From NCBI RefSeq assembly GCF_001618885.1, contig NZ_CP015114.1, forward strand, positions 868,001-932,000: a stretch of DNA of 64,000 nt, given 5' to 3'. Under the pieces are notes generated by a model. That model was not told the origin of the DNA and ran no database searches. It saw only the letters and a program-made list of their open reading frames with translations. Below are positions 34,008 through 42,858 of this stretch, in pieces; positions within the stretch are counted from its first letter, which is position 1, and the number at the start of each line of letters is the position of its first letter. The stretch is from Staphylococcus condimenti (GTDB lineage Bacteria; Bacillota; Bacilli; Staphylococcales; Staphylococcaceae). The position numbers and the translations under genes are program-made.

Positions 34008-35309
34008 ATGAACAAAGTCTTTAAATATTTTTTAATTTTACTCTCGCTTGTCCTGGTCATTATTCCTATCATTTTTGCAGTGATACTTTTAAAAACATCT
34101 CAAAATGCTATCAATACTTCTTTTAGCGGAGATAATACAGACAGAAAATCAAATTTGAGAAGTGAAAAAGTAAATCCTTCTAAAGATCCTGTTTCCATCT
34201 TATTTTTAGGAATAGATGATAATAAAGGAAGACGAGAAAATGGTCAGTCTACTGAACATTCCAGAACAGACGCAATGATTTTATCTACACTTAATCCTGA
34301 CAAGAATCAAGTCAGAATGCTAAGTATTCCGCGTGACACAATTAGTTACATCCCTAAAGTCGGATATTATGATAAAATAACGCACGCACATGCATATGGC
34401 GGACCTGTTGCAGCAATGGATTCAGTAGAAGGTACACTGAATGTGCCCGTAGATTATTATGTCCGTGTAGATATGGATGCTTTTGTTCAAGCTGTGGACG
34501 AATTGGGCGGTATTTATTACGATGTACCTTATGATTTAAACGAACCGAACACGAATGATGATGGCCGTACTAAAGTAAAAAAAGGTTATCACAAATTAAA
34601 TGGCGACCAAGCTTTAGCTGTTGCCCGAACAAGACATCAAGATTCTGACTTGAAACGTGGACAAAGACAAATGGAATTGATTAAAATTCTATTTAAAAAA
34701 GCTCAAAAATTAGATTCTGTTAATAAACTGAATAACCTAGTAGAAATTGTCGGTAAGAATTCTAAACATGATTTATCCAACAAAGATATTCAAAGTTTAT
34801 TAAGTACATATCTTTCAACTAACATTAAAATCAAAACCAACCAATTAAAAGGCGAGAATGACATGCTGAATGGTGTTTATTATTACAATCCAGACATGAA
34901 GAGTATTAAGAAATTCTCTAATTTATTGCGTGGAGATTTAGGGTTATCTAAAATTAAAAACGATGATGACTTCTTAAACCAACGTGTTATTGATCAATAT
35001 GGAGAGCTTATACCATTAACTGAAATTGATAAAAGTTTATTACGGAAAAATCAACATGATACTTCCAAAGGTAACGATAACTCTGACGTTGGTGAAGATA
35101 ATAATGATAATAATCAAAGCCAAGGTCAAGGTGATGAGCAGCAGAACAATCAAAATCAACAAGATCAAATTGATCCAAATGCTCAACAAGACCCATATGG
35201 TTATAATCAGGATCAACAACAAGCACCTGATCAATCACAACAACAAGAAAATCAACAACCTGATATGAACAACTATCAACAAGCGCCTTCTAATCAAGGG
35301 TATTATTAA
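34008..35309 (+). CDS. lcpB: LytR-CpsA-Psr (LCP) glycopolymer ligase
   Basis: 433 aa, ATG at 34008, AGGGG upstream. N-terminal transmembrane helix at residues 7-28, extracellular LCP domain at about 60-260 with VSILFLGIDDN, SRTDAMILSTLNPDKNQVRM, LSIPRDT and AVARTRHQDSDLKRGQRQ. A C-terminal disordered tail of about 80 residues is very rich in Gln and Asn. LCP enzymes attach wall teichoic acid or other polymers to peptidoglycan. The position between fmtA and atl matches S. aureus lcpB; paralogue identity is by synteny. Confidence 0.85.
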   Translation: MNKVFKYFLILLSLVLVIIPIIFAVILLKTSQNAINTSFSGDNTDRKSNLRSEKVNPSKDPVSILFLGIDDNKGRRENGQSTEHSRTDAMILSTLNPDKNQVRMLSIPRDTISYIPKVGYYDKITHAHAYGGPVAAMDSVEGTLNVPVDYYVRVDMDAFVQAVDELGGIYYDVPYDLNEPNTNDDGRTKVKKGYHKLNGDQALAVARTRHQDSDLKRGQRQMELIKILFKKAQKLDSVNKLNNLVEIVGKNSKHDLSNKDIQSLLSTYLSTNIKIKTNQLKGENDMLNGVYYYNPDMKSIKKFSNLLRGDLGLSKIKNDDDFLNQRVIDQYGELIPLTEIDKSLLRKNQHDTSKGNDNSDVGEDNNDNNQSQGQGDEQQNNQNQQDQIDPNAQQDPYGYNQDQQQAPDQSQQQENQQPDMNNYQQAPSNQGYY

Positions 35310-35327
35310 TTATAGAAGGGAGAGAAC

Positions 35328-35801
35328 ATGATGACGCGAAAAACATATGAAAAACTTAACAATATTAATGGAATGTTCGGCATCTTAGAACAACAAATTA
35401 TTCATAGCAAAGATATGGCGCATTTTCGCAATGAATTTTTCTATGTAAACCATGAACATCGAGAGAATTATGAAGCGTTGCTATTATATTATAAAGATAG
35501 TGTAGAAAACCCATTCATCGATGGCGCTTGTTATATCGTCGCACTTCCTGAAATATTCGATCGTGTAGATGTATTCCAAGCAGAATTACCATTCTCATGG
35601 GTTTATGATGAAAATGGCGTGACGGAAACGATGCAAAAAATCAGTGTCCCTATTCAATACCTTATTGCAGCTGCTTTAGAAGTAACTGATGTAAATATCT
35701 TTAAACCTTCTGGGTTTACAATGGGAATGAACAACTGGAATATTGCTCAAATGCGTATCTTCTGGCAATATACTGCTATTGTAAGAAAATATGCTCAATA
35801 A
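35328..35801 (+). CDS. DUF2538-like conserved staphylococcal protein
   Basis: 157 aa, ATG at 35328 (second ATG next codon), GGGAGAG upstream. Begins MMTRKTYEKLNNINGMFGIL; soluble, mixed alpha/beta. Matches in size and place the protein coded between lcpB and the GNAT gene in S. aureus, which I recall as DUF2538. Eighteen bases separate it from lcpB, so co-transcription is likely. Function unknown. Confidence 0.65.
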   Translation: MMTRKTYEKLNNINGMFGILEQQIIHSKDMAHFRNEFFYVNHEHRENYEALLLYYKDSVENPFIDGACYIVALPEIFDRVDVFQAELPFSWVYDENGVTETMQKISVPIQYLIAAALEVTDVNIFKPSGFTMGMNNWNIAQMRIFWQYTAIVRKYAQ

Positions 35802-35807
35802 AAATCA

Positions 35808-35854
35808 ATCGCTGTAAGTGCAACAAATCAAGTGCATTTACAGCGATTTTTTTG
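35808..35854 (+). terminator. Terminator after lcpB operon
   Basis: ATCGCTGTAAGTGCA (35808-35822) pairs with TGCATTTACAGCGAT (35833-35847), with one wobble pair, followed by TTTTTTT. Confidence 0.9.
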
Positions 35855-35906
35855 TATCCTTGGAAAAACTGATTGAAATTACTAAAAATAAAAGGTTGGT
35901 AAAATT

Positions 35907-36329
35907 ATGTATAAAATAGCAGACAGCAAAAAAGAGTTGAATGATTGTTTCGAACTAAGAAAAGAAGTTTTTGTAGATGAACAAAATGTCCCTCAAGAAA
36001 ATGAATTTGACGAGTTTGAAGATGAGTCTACTCATATTATTGTATATGATAATGATAAAAGACCCCTTGCAACTGCTCGATATCGTTCCTATCAAGGCAA
36101 AGCTAAAATCGAGCGGGTTGTCGTTGTTAAAGATCAAAGAATGCATGGTATCGGACGTAGGTTAATGCAATTTATAGAGGAAGCAGCTCAAAAAGACGGC
36201 TTTAAAGAAGCAGTATTAAATGGACAAATTCAAGCACAATCATTCTATGAATCCTTAGGTTATCATCCACAAGGTGAAATATTTATAGAGGAAGAAATCA
36301 AACATATCAAAATGCAAAAACAACTTTAA
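35907..36329 (+). CDS. GNAT-family acetyltransferase
   Basis: 140 aa, ATG at 35907. The acyl-CoA-binding signature appears as RVVVVKDQRMHGIGRRLMQF, with LNGQIQAQSFYESLGYHPQG as the C-terminal half. The N-terminal FELRKEVFVDEQNVPQENEF is the ElaA/YjcF-like substrate region. Lies upstream of atl, as in S. aureus. Substrate unknown. Confidence 0.85.
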   Translation: MYKIADSKKELNDCFELRKEVFVDEQNVPQENEFDEFEDESTHIIVYDNDKRPLATARYRSYQGKAKIERVVVVKDQRMHGIGRRLMQFIEEAAQKDGFKEAVLNGQIQAQSFYESLGYHPQGEIFIEEEIKHIKMQKQL

Positions 36330-36352
36330 TTTAACATTTTTAATAATCTCAA

Positions 36353-36383
36353 GAAAAAGGGCTATATTTAAAGCCCTTTTTCT
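36353..36383 (+). terminator. Terminator after GNAT gene
   Basis: AAAAAGGGCT / AGCCCTTTTT stem (36354-36382) with an 8-9-nt loop, T-rich on both strands. Confidence 0.88.
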
Positions 36384-36798
36384 TTTGTAAAATCAACATA
36401 AAAATCTATTAATCTATCATTTAATGAATTTCATAATGGATTTAAGATATTAAGGTTTGATTACAAAATGATTAAAAAGGCTAATCTACGACTTAAGAAG
36501 TATTATACTGTATGAAAATGATATATTACATAGTGATGACAAGTCATTATATCCTCTCACTCTATTAAACTATCATGTGTTAAGTCACTTTGATTTGGAT
36601 ATATAAACTTGGAGAGTCTGTTTACATACAGCGATTCTGTTACTTCTATATCACGTTATATATTTTCTGACATTACACCAGACCTTTATTAAGGCCATGA
36701 TTAACAAACTTCTTCGAGGACAGAAAATACAACTCGAAACGTTTGTCTACAGACTGTAATATATCCAAATATAATATATGGTAAAAAGGAGTAGTTTC
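36384..36798 (+). promoter_or_regulatory. 415-bp upstream region of atl
   Basis: No gene seen. On the minus strand TGTCAT-CACTA-TGTAAT (36541-36525) is one base from the WalR consensus TGTWAH-N5-TGTWAH; WalKR activates atl in S. aureus. Several AT-rich -10-like boxes exist, but no promoter stands out. The atl ribosome site AAAAAGGAG is at about 36782-36790. Confidence 0.4.
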
Positions 36799-39700
36799 AT
36801 GTCTAAAAAGTTTCATTACAAAGCACCCGCTATCATAGCACTCACTATTGCAGGCACTGCAATCACTACGCACCAAGCTTTTGCAGATAGTTCAACTGGA
36901 ACTAATACAAACACAGATAGCAATCGTACTGCAGATCAGACACAACAACCGACGAACCAAACAAAAGACACTCAAGTTCAAACGAATAATTCAAATACTA
37001 AAGTTGCAGGTACTCAAACATATAAAGATCCTGCCCAAGTACAACCTGTAAATAATAATCAAAATTTGAACTATGATTCAAAACTTGAGGACTTAAATTC
37101 TAAAGCAGATAATAGTAATGTTACTGCTACAGGACAAACTTCTAATGAACAGCAATCAAATGTATCTAACACACCTGAATCATCAGCAGATAATTCTACA
37201 AATACAACTCAGCAATCTGATCAATCAGCTGAAAATACTGTTCAAAATCCAACAAACCAAACTAAAGTTGAAAATAATCAATCTCAACAAAATGTGGTTC
37301 AATCACAATCCGACTCTAATCAATTAGACAATTCAAATAATCAACAAAACGCAGTTGAACAAAATAAAAACCAAATTGGTAATACTGCATCTGTAAATGC
37401 AGAGCAACAAAAACCTGAACAGACAAACAATGATGCGCAACAATCTGTGCAGACAAACACTGCAAATACTGAAAGCAAAGCCGCACCTAAGTTAGCTATG
37501 CGTTCTTTCGCTGCTCAGCCAACAACTAATACGACTCAAAAACAAGCAGTTCAACCTGCTGCTCAGACAGCTAAGACAACGACAGCTACTGCACAAAAAC
37601 AAACGGTTCAACCTGCCGCTCAAACGGCTAAAGCACCGGCAGCTACTGCACAAAAACAAACGGTTCAACCTGCTGCTCAAACGGCTAAAACAACTGCGGC
37701 TACAACTCAAAAACAAGCAGTTCAACCAACGGCGAAAACTGCAACAACTACAGCAAACCGTTCAGTAGCACCTGCAACTACAGCAGCAAAAACAACGGCT
37801 ACTTCTTCATTACCGAAGTACAAGCCAGCTGTAAACTCGTCTATTAATGATTATATTCGTAAAAATAATTATAAAGCGCCAACATATGAACAAGATTTTT
37901 CTTCATATCTACCTAAATATGATTATCGTTACGGTAAACCAGAAGGTATTGTAGTTCATGATACAGCTAATGATAATTCAAATATTAACGGCGAAATCAG
38001 TTATATGAAAAATAATTGGCAAAATGCGTTTGTTCATGGCTTCATTGACGGCAACCGAATTGTAGAAACTGCAAATACTGATTATCTTGCATGGGGAGCT
38101 GGTCCAGTAGCTAACCAACGTTTTATCCATATCGAACTTGTTCATGAACATAGCTATGATGGTTTCGCTCGCCAAATGAATAACTATGCTGATTATGCAG
38201 CTACTAACTTGCAATATTATGGTTTGAAACCGGATAGTGCTGAATATGACGGTCAAGGTACTGTATGGACACACTATGCAATTTCAAAATATTTAGGTGG
38301 AACAGATCATTCAGATCCACACGGTTACTTACAAGCGCATAATTATAGTTATGATCAATTATACGATTTAATTAACGAAAAATATTTAATTAAGCAAGGT
38401 CAAGTGGCTCCTTGGGGTACAACAGCAAGTACACCATCAACGCCTAGCAAAAATACATCAAATACACCAAAACCATCAACAACACCTACTAATTCTCAAT
38501 TAAAAGTAATTCCTGTTGATTCAATCGGTCGTGTTGCTGCAAATAATCATGGTGTATATACATCTGTATATGATAAAGCTGGTGTACAAAAACCTTCAGT
38601 TAATGACAGAACTTATCGTTTAACTAAAAAAGCTTTATTAGGTGATAAATCGTTCTATTTAATCACAGATTATAATAAAAACACTAATGTTGGATGGGTT
38701 CAAACTAGTGATATCAACTATCGTGTAGGTAAACCTGTAACAACTAATACAACAACATATTCTGTTCAACCAGGAACAAAACTTTATCACACGCCATGGG
38801 GCTCTGAACGTCAATCAATCGGTTCAGTGACAGGAACAGGCTCACAACAATTTAAAGCTCAAAAACAAACTGAAGTAGGTACATCAACTTATGTTTATGG
38901 CGCTGTAAATGGTAAAAACGCTTGGGTTGATAGTGCAAAATTATCAAAATATACTGCACCTAAAACTGCAGTAAAATCTGTTGCGGCTCCAAAAACACAA
39001 GTTAAAGCAGCAACTACAACAACACCATCGAAATCAAACAAAACTACTGCTGCTAAACCAGCAACAAACACTAAAACAACGGCAAAAACTGCGGCTAAGC
39101 CAACAACAAATACTAAAGCAACAGCTAAAACTGCAGCCAAACCAGTTGCTAAAACTAATACAGCAACTAAAACTGCGGCTAAACCAGTTGCCAAGACTAA
39201 TACAGCAACTAAAACTACTGCCAAACCTAATGTTGTAACTAAAGCTGCAACTGCAGTTAAAAAAGCAGTTCAACCAACAGCTAAAGCAGCAACTACAGCT
39301 AAACCTGCTGCTAAAACAGCTACTAACGCTGCTGTAAAACCTGCAGCGAAGACAACAACTGCTACTAAAGGTAAGAGTACTTCTCCGCTTAATCAAACTG
39401 TTGTTGTAAATAAATTAGGACAATATGTTTCTAATCAATATGGTTTACGTGCTTCTGTTTATGATGCTAAAGGAGCTAATGCAGCTAAATATTTAGGTTA
39501 CACATATGATATTTTAAGAGAACGTAACCAAGATGGTACACTTTACTATCTATTACAAAATAACGGTCTTTCAACTCCGCTTGGATGGGTAAACGCTAAA
39601 GACGTAAAAGTTGTAAACCAAAGCAACGCAACACCTGTTTCAACAAAATATAATGTTAAACAAGGTAACAATGGACTTTATACAATGCCTTGGGGTACAT

Positions 39701-40827
39701 CTAAACAACAAATTGACACTTTAAAACAAACTAATAGTGCTTTCCAAGCTTCTAAACGCAAATTAGTGAATGGTGCAGCTTATGTTTATGGTACTGTAAA
39801 TGGCAAAACTGGATGGATTGCAGAAAAAGACTTAGTTCAATCAAATGCTAAAGCTGCGACTACTCCTGTTAAAGCACAACCAGCTACAGCTTATAAACAT
39901 GATTACATTGTTGCTAATGCTGGAAGCAATTATTACAATACACCAAACGGTAAAATTTTAGGTTCATTGAGAAATCAATATGGCAATATCATTTCTGTTT
40001 ATGAAAAACAACTTGTAAATGGTGTTACTTGGTATCATGGAACTTTAGCAAATGGTAAAACAATTTGGATTAAAGCAGCCGATGTTCGCGACACGTTAAC
40101 TAGAACAACAACTTCTAATTACTCACTAAACCAAGCAGCTAACATTCAATCAAGCTCACCTTGGCCACCACAGGTTCAACACACACCTGGTAAATGGGTA
40201 AATGCGACTAAAGATGAAGTCAAAACTGCAATGGATCCAAAAACTATAACTGAAGACGCTACACAAAAATATCAATTCTTACGTTTAGATAAAGCACAAA
40301 ACCTTTCAACAAGCAGTGTTAATCAGTTATTGAAAGGAAAAGGCATTTTAGAAGGACAAGGAGCAGCATTTGCACAAGCCGCACAAAAATATGACATTAA
40401 TGAAATTTACTTAATCTCTCATGCGCTATTAGAAACTGGAAACGGTACATCTGCCCTAGCAAATGGCGGTTATGTAGATAATAATAATAAAGTTGTTACA
40501 AACAGCAATAAAAAATACTACAACATGTTCGGAATTGGTGCGATTGACACTGACGCTGTTCGCGGTGGATTCAAAACAGCTCAAAATTACGGCTGGGACA
40601 CAGTAAGTAAAGCAATTGTTGGAGGCGCCCAATTCATTAAAGATGCTTATATTAATCAAGGACAAAACACATTATATCGTATGCGTTGGAACCCAAGCGC
40701 TCCAGGTAATCATCAATATGCAACTGATATTAACTGGGCAAGCCACAATGCAACACGTATGAAAACAATGTATGATTCTATTGGCGAATCAGGTAAATAT
40801 TTTGATGTAGATAACTATAAAGGTTAA
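36799..40827 (+). CDS. atl: Bifunctional autolysin Atl (amidase + glucosaminidase)
   Basis: 1342 aa from ATG 36799, chosen for AAGGAG 7 bases upstream and the signal peptide ending AFA at residue 29. A propeptide rich in Gln, Asn and Thr (30-240) is followed by an Ala/Thr/Lys/Gln repeat block (about 245-325). The zinc amidase has His387 in VVHDTA, then WTHYAISKYLGG and HSDPHGYL. GW/SH3_8 cell-wall-binding modules follow, interrupted by a second Ala/Lys/Thr-rich block, and the glucosaminidase lies at about 1150-1342 with catalytic-Glu candidate ALLETGNG. It splits daughter cells and is processed extracellularly. Slightly longer than S. aureus Atl (1256), mainly from the linkers. Confidence 0.95.
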   Translation: MSKKFHYKAPAIIALTIAGTAITTHQAFADSSTGTNTNTDSNRTADQTQQPTNQTKDTQVQTNNSNTKVAGTQTYKDPAQVQPVNNNQNLNYDSKLEDLNSKADNSNVTATGQTSNEQQSNVSNTPESSADNSTNTTQQSDQSAENTVQNPTNQTKVENNQSQQNVVQSQSDSNQLDNSNNQQNAVEQNKNQIGNTASVNAEQQKPEQTNNDAQQSVQTNTANTESKAAPKLAMRSFAAQPTTNTTQKQAVQPAAQTAKTTTATAQKQTVQPAAQTAKAPAATAQKQTVQPAAQTAKTTAATTQKQAVQPTAKTATTTANRSVAPATTAAKTTATSSLPKYKPAVNSSINDYIRKNNYKAPTYEQDFSSYLPKYDYRYGKPEGIVVHDTANDNSNINGEISYMKNNWQNAFVHGFIDGNRIVETANTDYLAWGAGPVANQRFIHIELVHEHSYDGFARQMNNYADYAATNLQYYGLKPDSAEYDGQGTVWTHYAISKYLGGTDHSDPHGYLQAHNYSYDQLYDLINEKYLIKQGQVAPWGTTASTPSTPSKNTSNTPKPSTTPTNSQLKVIPVDSIGRVAANNHGVYTSVYDKAGVQKPSVNDRTYRLTKKALLGDKSFYLITDYNKNTNVGWVQTSDINYRVGKPVTTNTTTYSVQPGTKLYHTPWGSERQSIGSVTGTGSQQFKAQKQTEVGTSTYVYGAVNGKNAWVDSAKLSKYTAPKTAVKSVAAPKTQVKAATTTTPSKSNKTTAAKPATNTKTTAKTAAKPTTNTKATAKTAAKPVAKTNTATKTAAKPVAKTNTATKTTAKPNVVTKAATAVKKAVQPTAKAATTAKPAAKTATNAAVKPAAKTTTATKGKSTSPLNQTVVVNKLGQYVSNQYGLRASVYDAKGANAAKYLGYTYDILRERNQDGTLYYLLQNNGLSTPLGWVNAKDVKVVNQSNATPVSTKYNVKQGNNGLYTMPWGTSKQQIDTLKQTNSAFQASKRKLVNGAAYVYGTVNGKTGWIAEKDLVQSNAKAATTPVKAQPATAYKHDYIVANAGSNYYNTPNGKILGSLRNQYGNIISVYEKQLVNGVTWYHGTLANGKTIWIKAADVRDTLTRTTTSNYSLNQAANIQSSSPWPPQVQHTPGKWVNATKDEVKTAMDPKTITEDATQKYQFLRLDKAQNLSTSSVNQLLKGKGILEGQGAAFAQAAQKYDINEIYLISHALLETGNGTSALANGGYVDNNNKVVTNSNKKYYNMFGIGAIDTDAVRGGFKTAQNYGWDTVSKAIVGGAQFIKDAYINQGQNTLYRMRWNPSAPGNHQYATDINWASHNATRMKTMYDSIGESGKYFDVDNYKG
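37537..37764 (+). repeat. 57-bp tandem repeats in atl propeptide
   Basis: Four in-frame units starting at 37537, 37594, 37651 and 37708, each 57 bp, coding variants of QKQTVQPAAQTAKTTAATA. The first three are nearly identical; the fourth diverges (QKQAVQPTAKTATTTAN). Confidence 0.9.
39070..39240 (+). repeat. Ala/Lys/Thr tandem repeats in atl linker
   Basis: Repeats of about 14 residues (KTAAKPVAKTNTAT type; about 42 bp) between wall-binding modules; adjacent copies are nearly identical at about 39126-39220. Confidence 0.8.
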
Positions 40828-40834
40828 TAACTAC

Positions 40835-40881
40835 AAAAAGACCGACTTTCAACTAAAGAATGTTGAAGGGCGGTCTTTTTA
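40835..40881 (+). terminator. Terminator of atl
   Basis: AAAAAGACCG-CTTTCAAC / GTTGAAGG-CGGTCTTTTT stem around an 8-nt loop; T-rich on both strands, so it may also serve the converging MarR gene. Confidence 0.9.
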
Positions 40882-40935
40882 TTTGTTTGAAACCACAAGT
40901 TTTTTTCAATATAAAGCAACTTATGCTTCTATCAA

Positions 40936-41355
40936 TTATATGACAAAACTTTTTTTATTCAATTTTACTAATAATTCATTTAATTGTTTAACATCGTCTT
41001 CAGACAATTTTTCACATCGTGCTTCTATCAATTCTTGCCTAGCCTCATTTATTTGGTTGATCAAAATACGTGATTTGTCTGTGATTTCTAATTCTTTACA
41101 TCGTAGATCTTGATGTGATTGATGACGAACTACATAGCCAAGATTGACCAATTTTTTAATCCAGCGAGAAACAATAGATTGTTCTTTCCCTACTTTCATC
41201 GTTAAATCAAATTGTGACAAGCGATGGTATTCATTTAGTGTTCTCAAAAGCTCAATTTGTTCTATTGTTAAATTTGCTCGTTGTCCAAAACGTTTGTTTA
41301 CTATGATTAAATCATTATTTGTAACAGTAATTTGTTGTTCAAGTTGTTTATACAT
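40936..41355 (-). CDS. MarR/SarA-family transcriptional regulator
   Basis: 139 aa, ATG at 41355. Winged helix with recognition helix region KEQSIVSRWIKKLVNLGYVV and wing RHQSHQDLRCKELEITDKSR; flanking helices for dimerisation. It converges on atl. Genes of this family sit at the same place in S. aureus. The one visible Cys is in the wing. Targets unknown; regulation of autolysis is a guess from context. Confidence 0.8.
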   Translation of the reverse strand: MYKQLEQQITVTNNDLIIVNKRFGQRANLTIEQIELLRTLNEYHRLSQFDLTMKVGKEQSIVSRWIKKLVNLGYVVRHQSHQDLRCKELEITDKSRILINQINEARQELIEARCEKLSEDDVKQLNELLVKLNKKSFVI

Positions 41356-41705
41356 AAGCTGTCTACTCCACTCATTTTAATTATTTATATTATGAACTAC
41401 ATCGCAACTGAAGTAAAGAGTTTCTAAGAACACGTATATTTTGATTCGTTAATTTTAAGATATAGCAACAGTGTTTTATAAATTAATATAAATTTGTTCT
41501 TAAACGAAATCCTATTATATTTTTCTATGCAACGCAATTAACCTTATCTATAAAGTTAGCTATTTCTATATTTAATGACTTTTTACAACTTCCCTAAATA
41601 AAATAAAAGACACAAAGTGTCTAAAAGTTGTTTATCTTGCAATTTACTCTATATATGTAATACGTTAGGATTATCCTAATTATTTAAAGGAGAATACATA
41701 TCGTT
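41356..41705. other. 350-bp AT-rich divergent intergenic region
   Basis: No gene seen. AGACAC-AAA-GTGTCT (41608-41622) with a T-rich tract on its minus-strand side is a possible terminator or palindromic operator. It should contain the promoters of the MarR gene and of the acyltransferase. Confidence 0.4.
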
Positions 41706-42710
41706 ATGCACAAGACTCTAGATCATCGCGATTACTTTTTCGATAATGCACGTGCGTTTCTTATATACCTCGTAGTACTTGGCCATCTTATTAACCCTTA
41801 TGTAGAAGGCCATAAGTTTATGGGGTCGCTATATTTATTGATTTATAGCTTTCATATGCCCTCATTCTTATTTATTTCAGGGTATTTTTCAAAAAATGCA
41901 GGCAAACCTGGTCATCTAGAAAAAGTAGCTAAAAAATTACTTGTACCATACATTTGTTTCTTCTGCTTCTTTTCAGTTTATTACTATTTAACAGGGAAAA
42001 GCAGTGATTTACAATTAGATCCATTTAATCCGGTATTTGCTTTATGGTTTTTACTTACATTATTTATGTTCCATGTAATTTTAATCATCGTAAAGAATTA
42101 TAAGCCATATTATGTAATGCCTATTGCGATTTTAGTCGCAATGTTTGCTGGATTTTCTTCAAATATTGATGGTTACATGAGTTACTCTAGAACAATTGTC
42201 TTTTTCCCAATTTTTTATCTAGGTTATTTAATGAACAAACATCAAACTATGATTTTACGTAATAAACGATGGTTGCCAATTTCTATTTCGATTTTAATCG
42301 CATTTTTTGTCATTTATACAATTCACCCTATCAATTCAGATTGGTTATTGGGAAGTTCGCCTTATAGCTCTTTAGACGGCGAAAATATATTTAGTCCGCT
42401 TAAAAGACTGCTATTATATTTTATCATCTGTATAACGATGTTTTCTTTTATGAATTTGATGTCATCTAAAAAACATTTTTACACTTATATAGGTCAACGA
42501 ACAATGTATGTATATCTTTTACATGGCCTAGTGATTGGTATTATTCGCGGATTCGATCTTTATCCTTTTAAAGATCCTATTTCAATTTTCACTTATATTT
42601 ATTTATTTGGTACTTCTGCCATTATTGTTTACGTATTATCTACCAATTTTGTAGCAAAATGGGCAAACCCTGTTATCAATTTGAAATCACCTTCAAAATT
42701 TGTTCCTTAG
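41706..42710 (+). CDS. Membrane acyltransferase (Acyltransferase_3 family)
   Basis: 334 aa, ATG at 41706 (AAAGGAG about 14 bases upstream, rather far). About ten transmembrane helices. N-terminal RDYFFDNARAFLIYLVVLGH carries the conserved Arg-Ala and His of acyltransferase_3; HMPSFLFISGYFSKN follows. Such proteins O-acetylate surface sugars or other exported molecules. Same neighbourhood in S. aureus. Substrate unknown. Confidence 0.82.
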   Translation: MHKTLDHRDYFFDNARAFLIYLVVLGHLINPYVEGHKFMGSLYLLIYSFHMPSFLFISGYFSKNAGKPGHLEKVAKKLLVPYICFFCFFSVYYYLTGKSSDLQLDPFNPVFALWFLLTLFMFHVILIIVKNYKPYYVMPIAILVAMFAGFSSNIDGYMSYSRTIVFFPIFYLGYLMNKHQTMILRNKRWLPISISILIAFFVIYTIHPINSDWLLGSSPYSSLDGENIFSPLKRLLLYFIICITMFSFMNLMSSKKHFYTYIGQRTMYVYLLHGLVIGIIRGFDLYPFKDPISIFTYIYLFGTSAIIVYVLSTNFVAKWANPVINLKSPSKFVP

Positions 42711-42714
42711 TTTG

Positions 42715-42750
42715 CAGTTGGCTCATATTTTATGAGTCAGCTGTTTTTAT
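42715..42750 (+). terminator. Terminator after acyltransferase gene
   Basis: CAGTTGGCTCAT / ATGAGTCAGCTG stem (42715-42743) with a 5-nt loop, followed by TTTTTATTTTATT. Confidence 0.88.
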
Positions 42751-42858
42751 TTTATTCCAAAATTGCTTATCTTCAGATAACTATTCGATTTTTTACTATT
42801 AAATATGATAAGATGAAATTTATATACATATCGAAGTTAATAATAGAGGTGTAACACA

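Noticed and set aside
37492..37725. Tandem repeats that at first look resemble a CRISPR or satellite array
   Set aside because: Units are contiguous, multiples of three and in frame with atl; no unique spacers, no cas genes.
38895..39396. Minus-strand Val/Ala-rich and Ser/Cys-rich frames of 98-120 aa
   Set aside because: Shadows of the Ala/Lys/Thr-rich atl linker.
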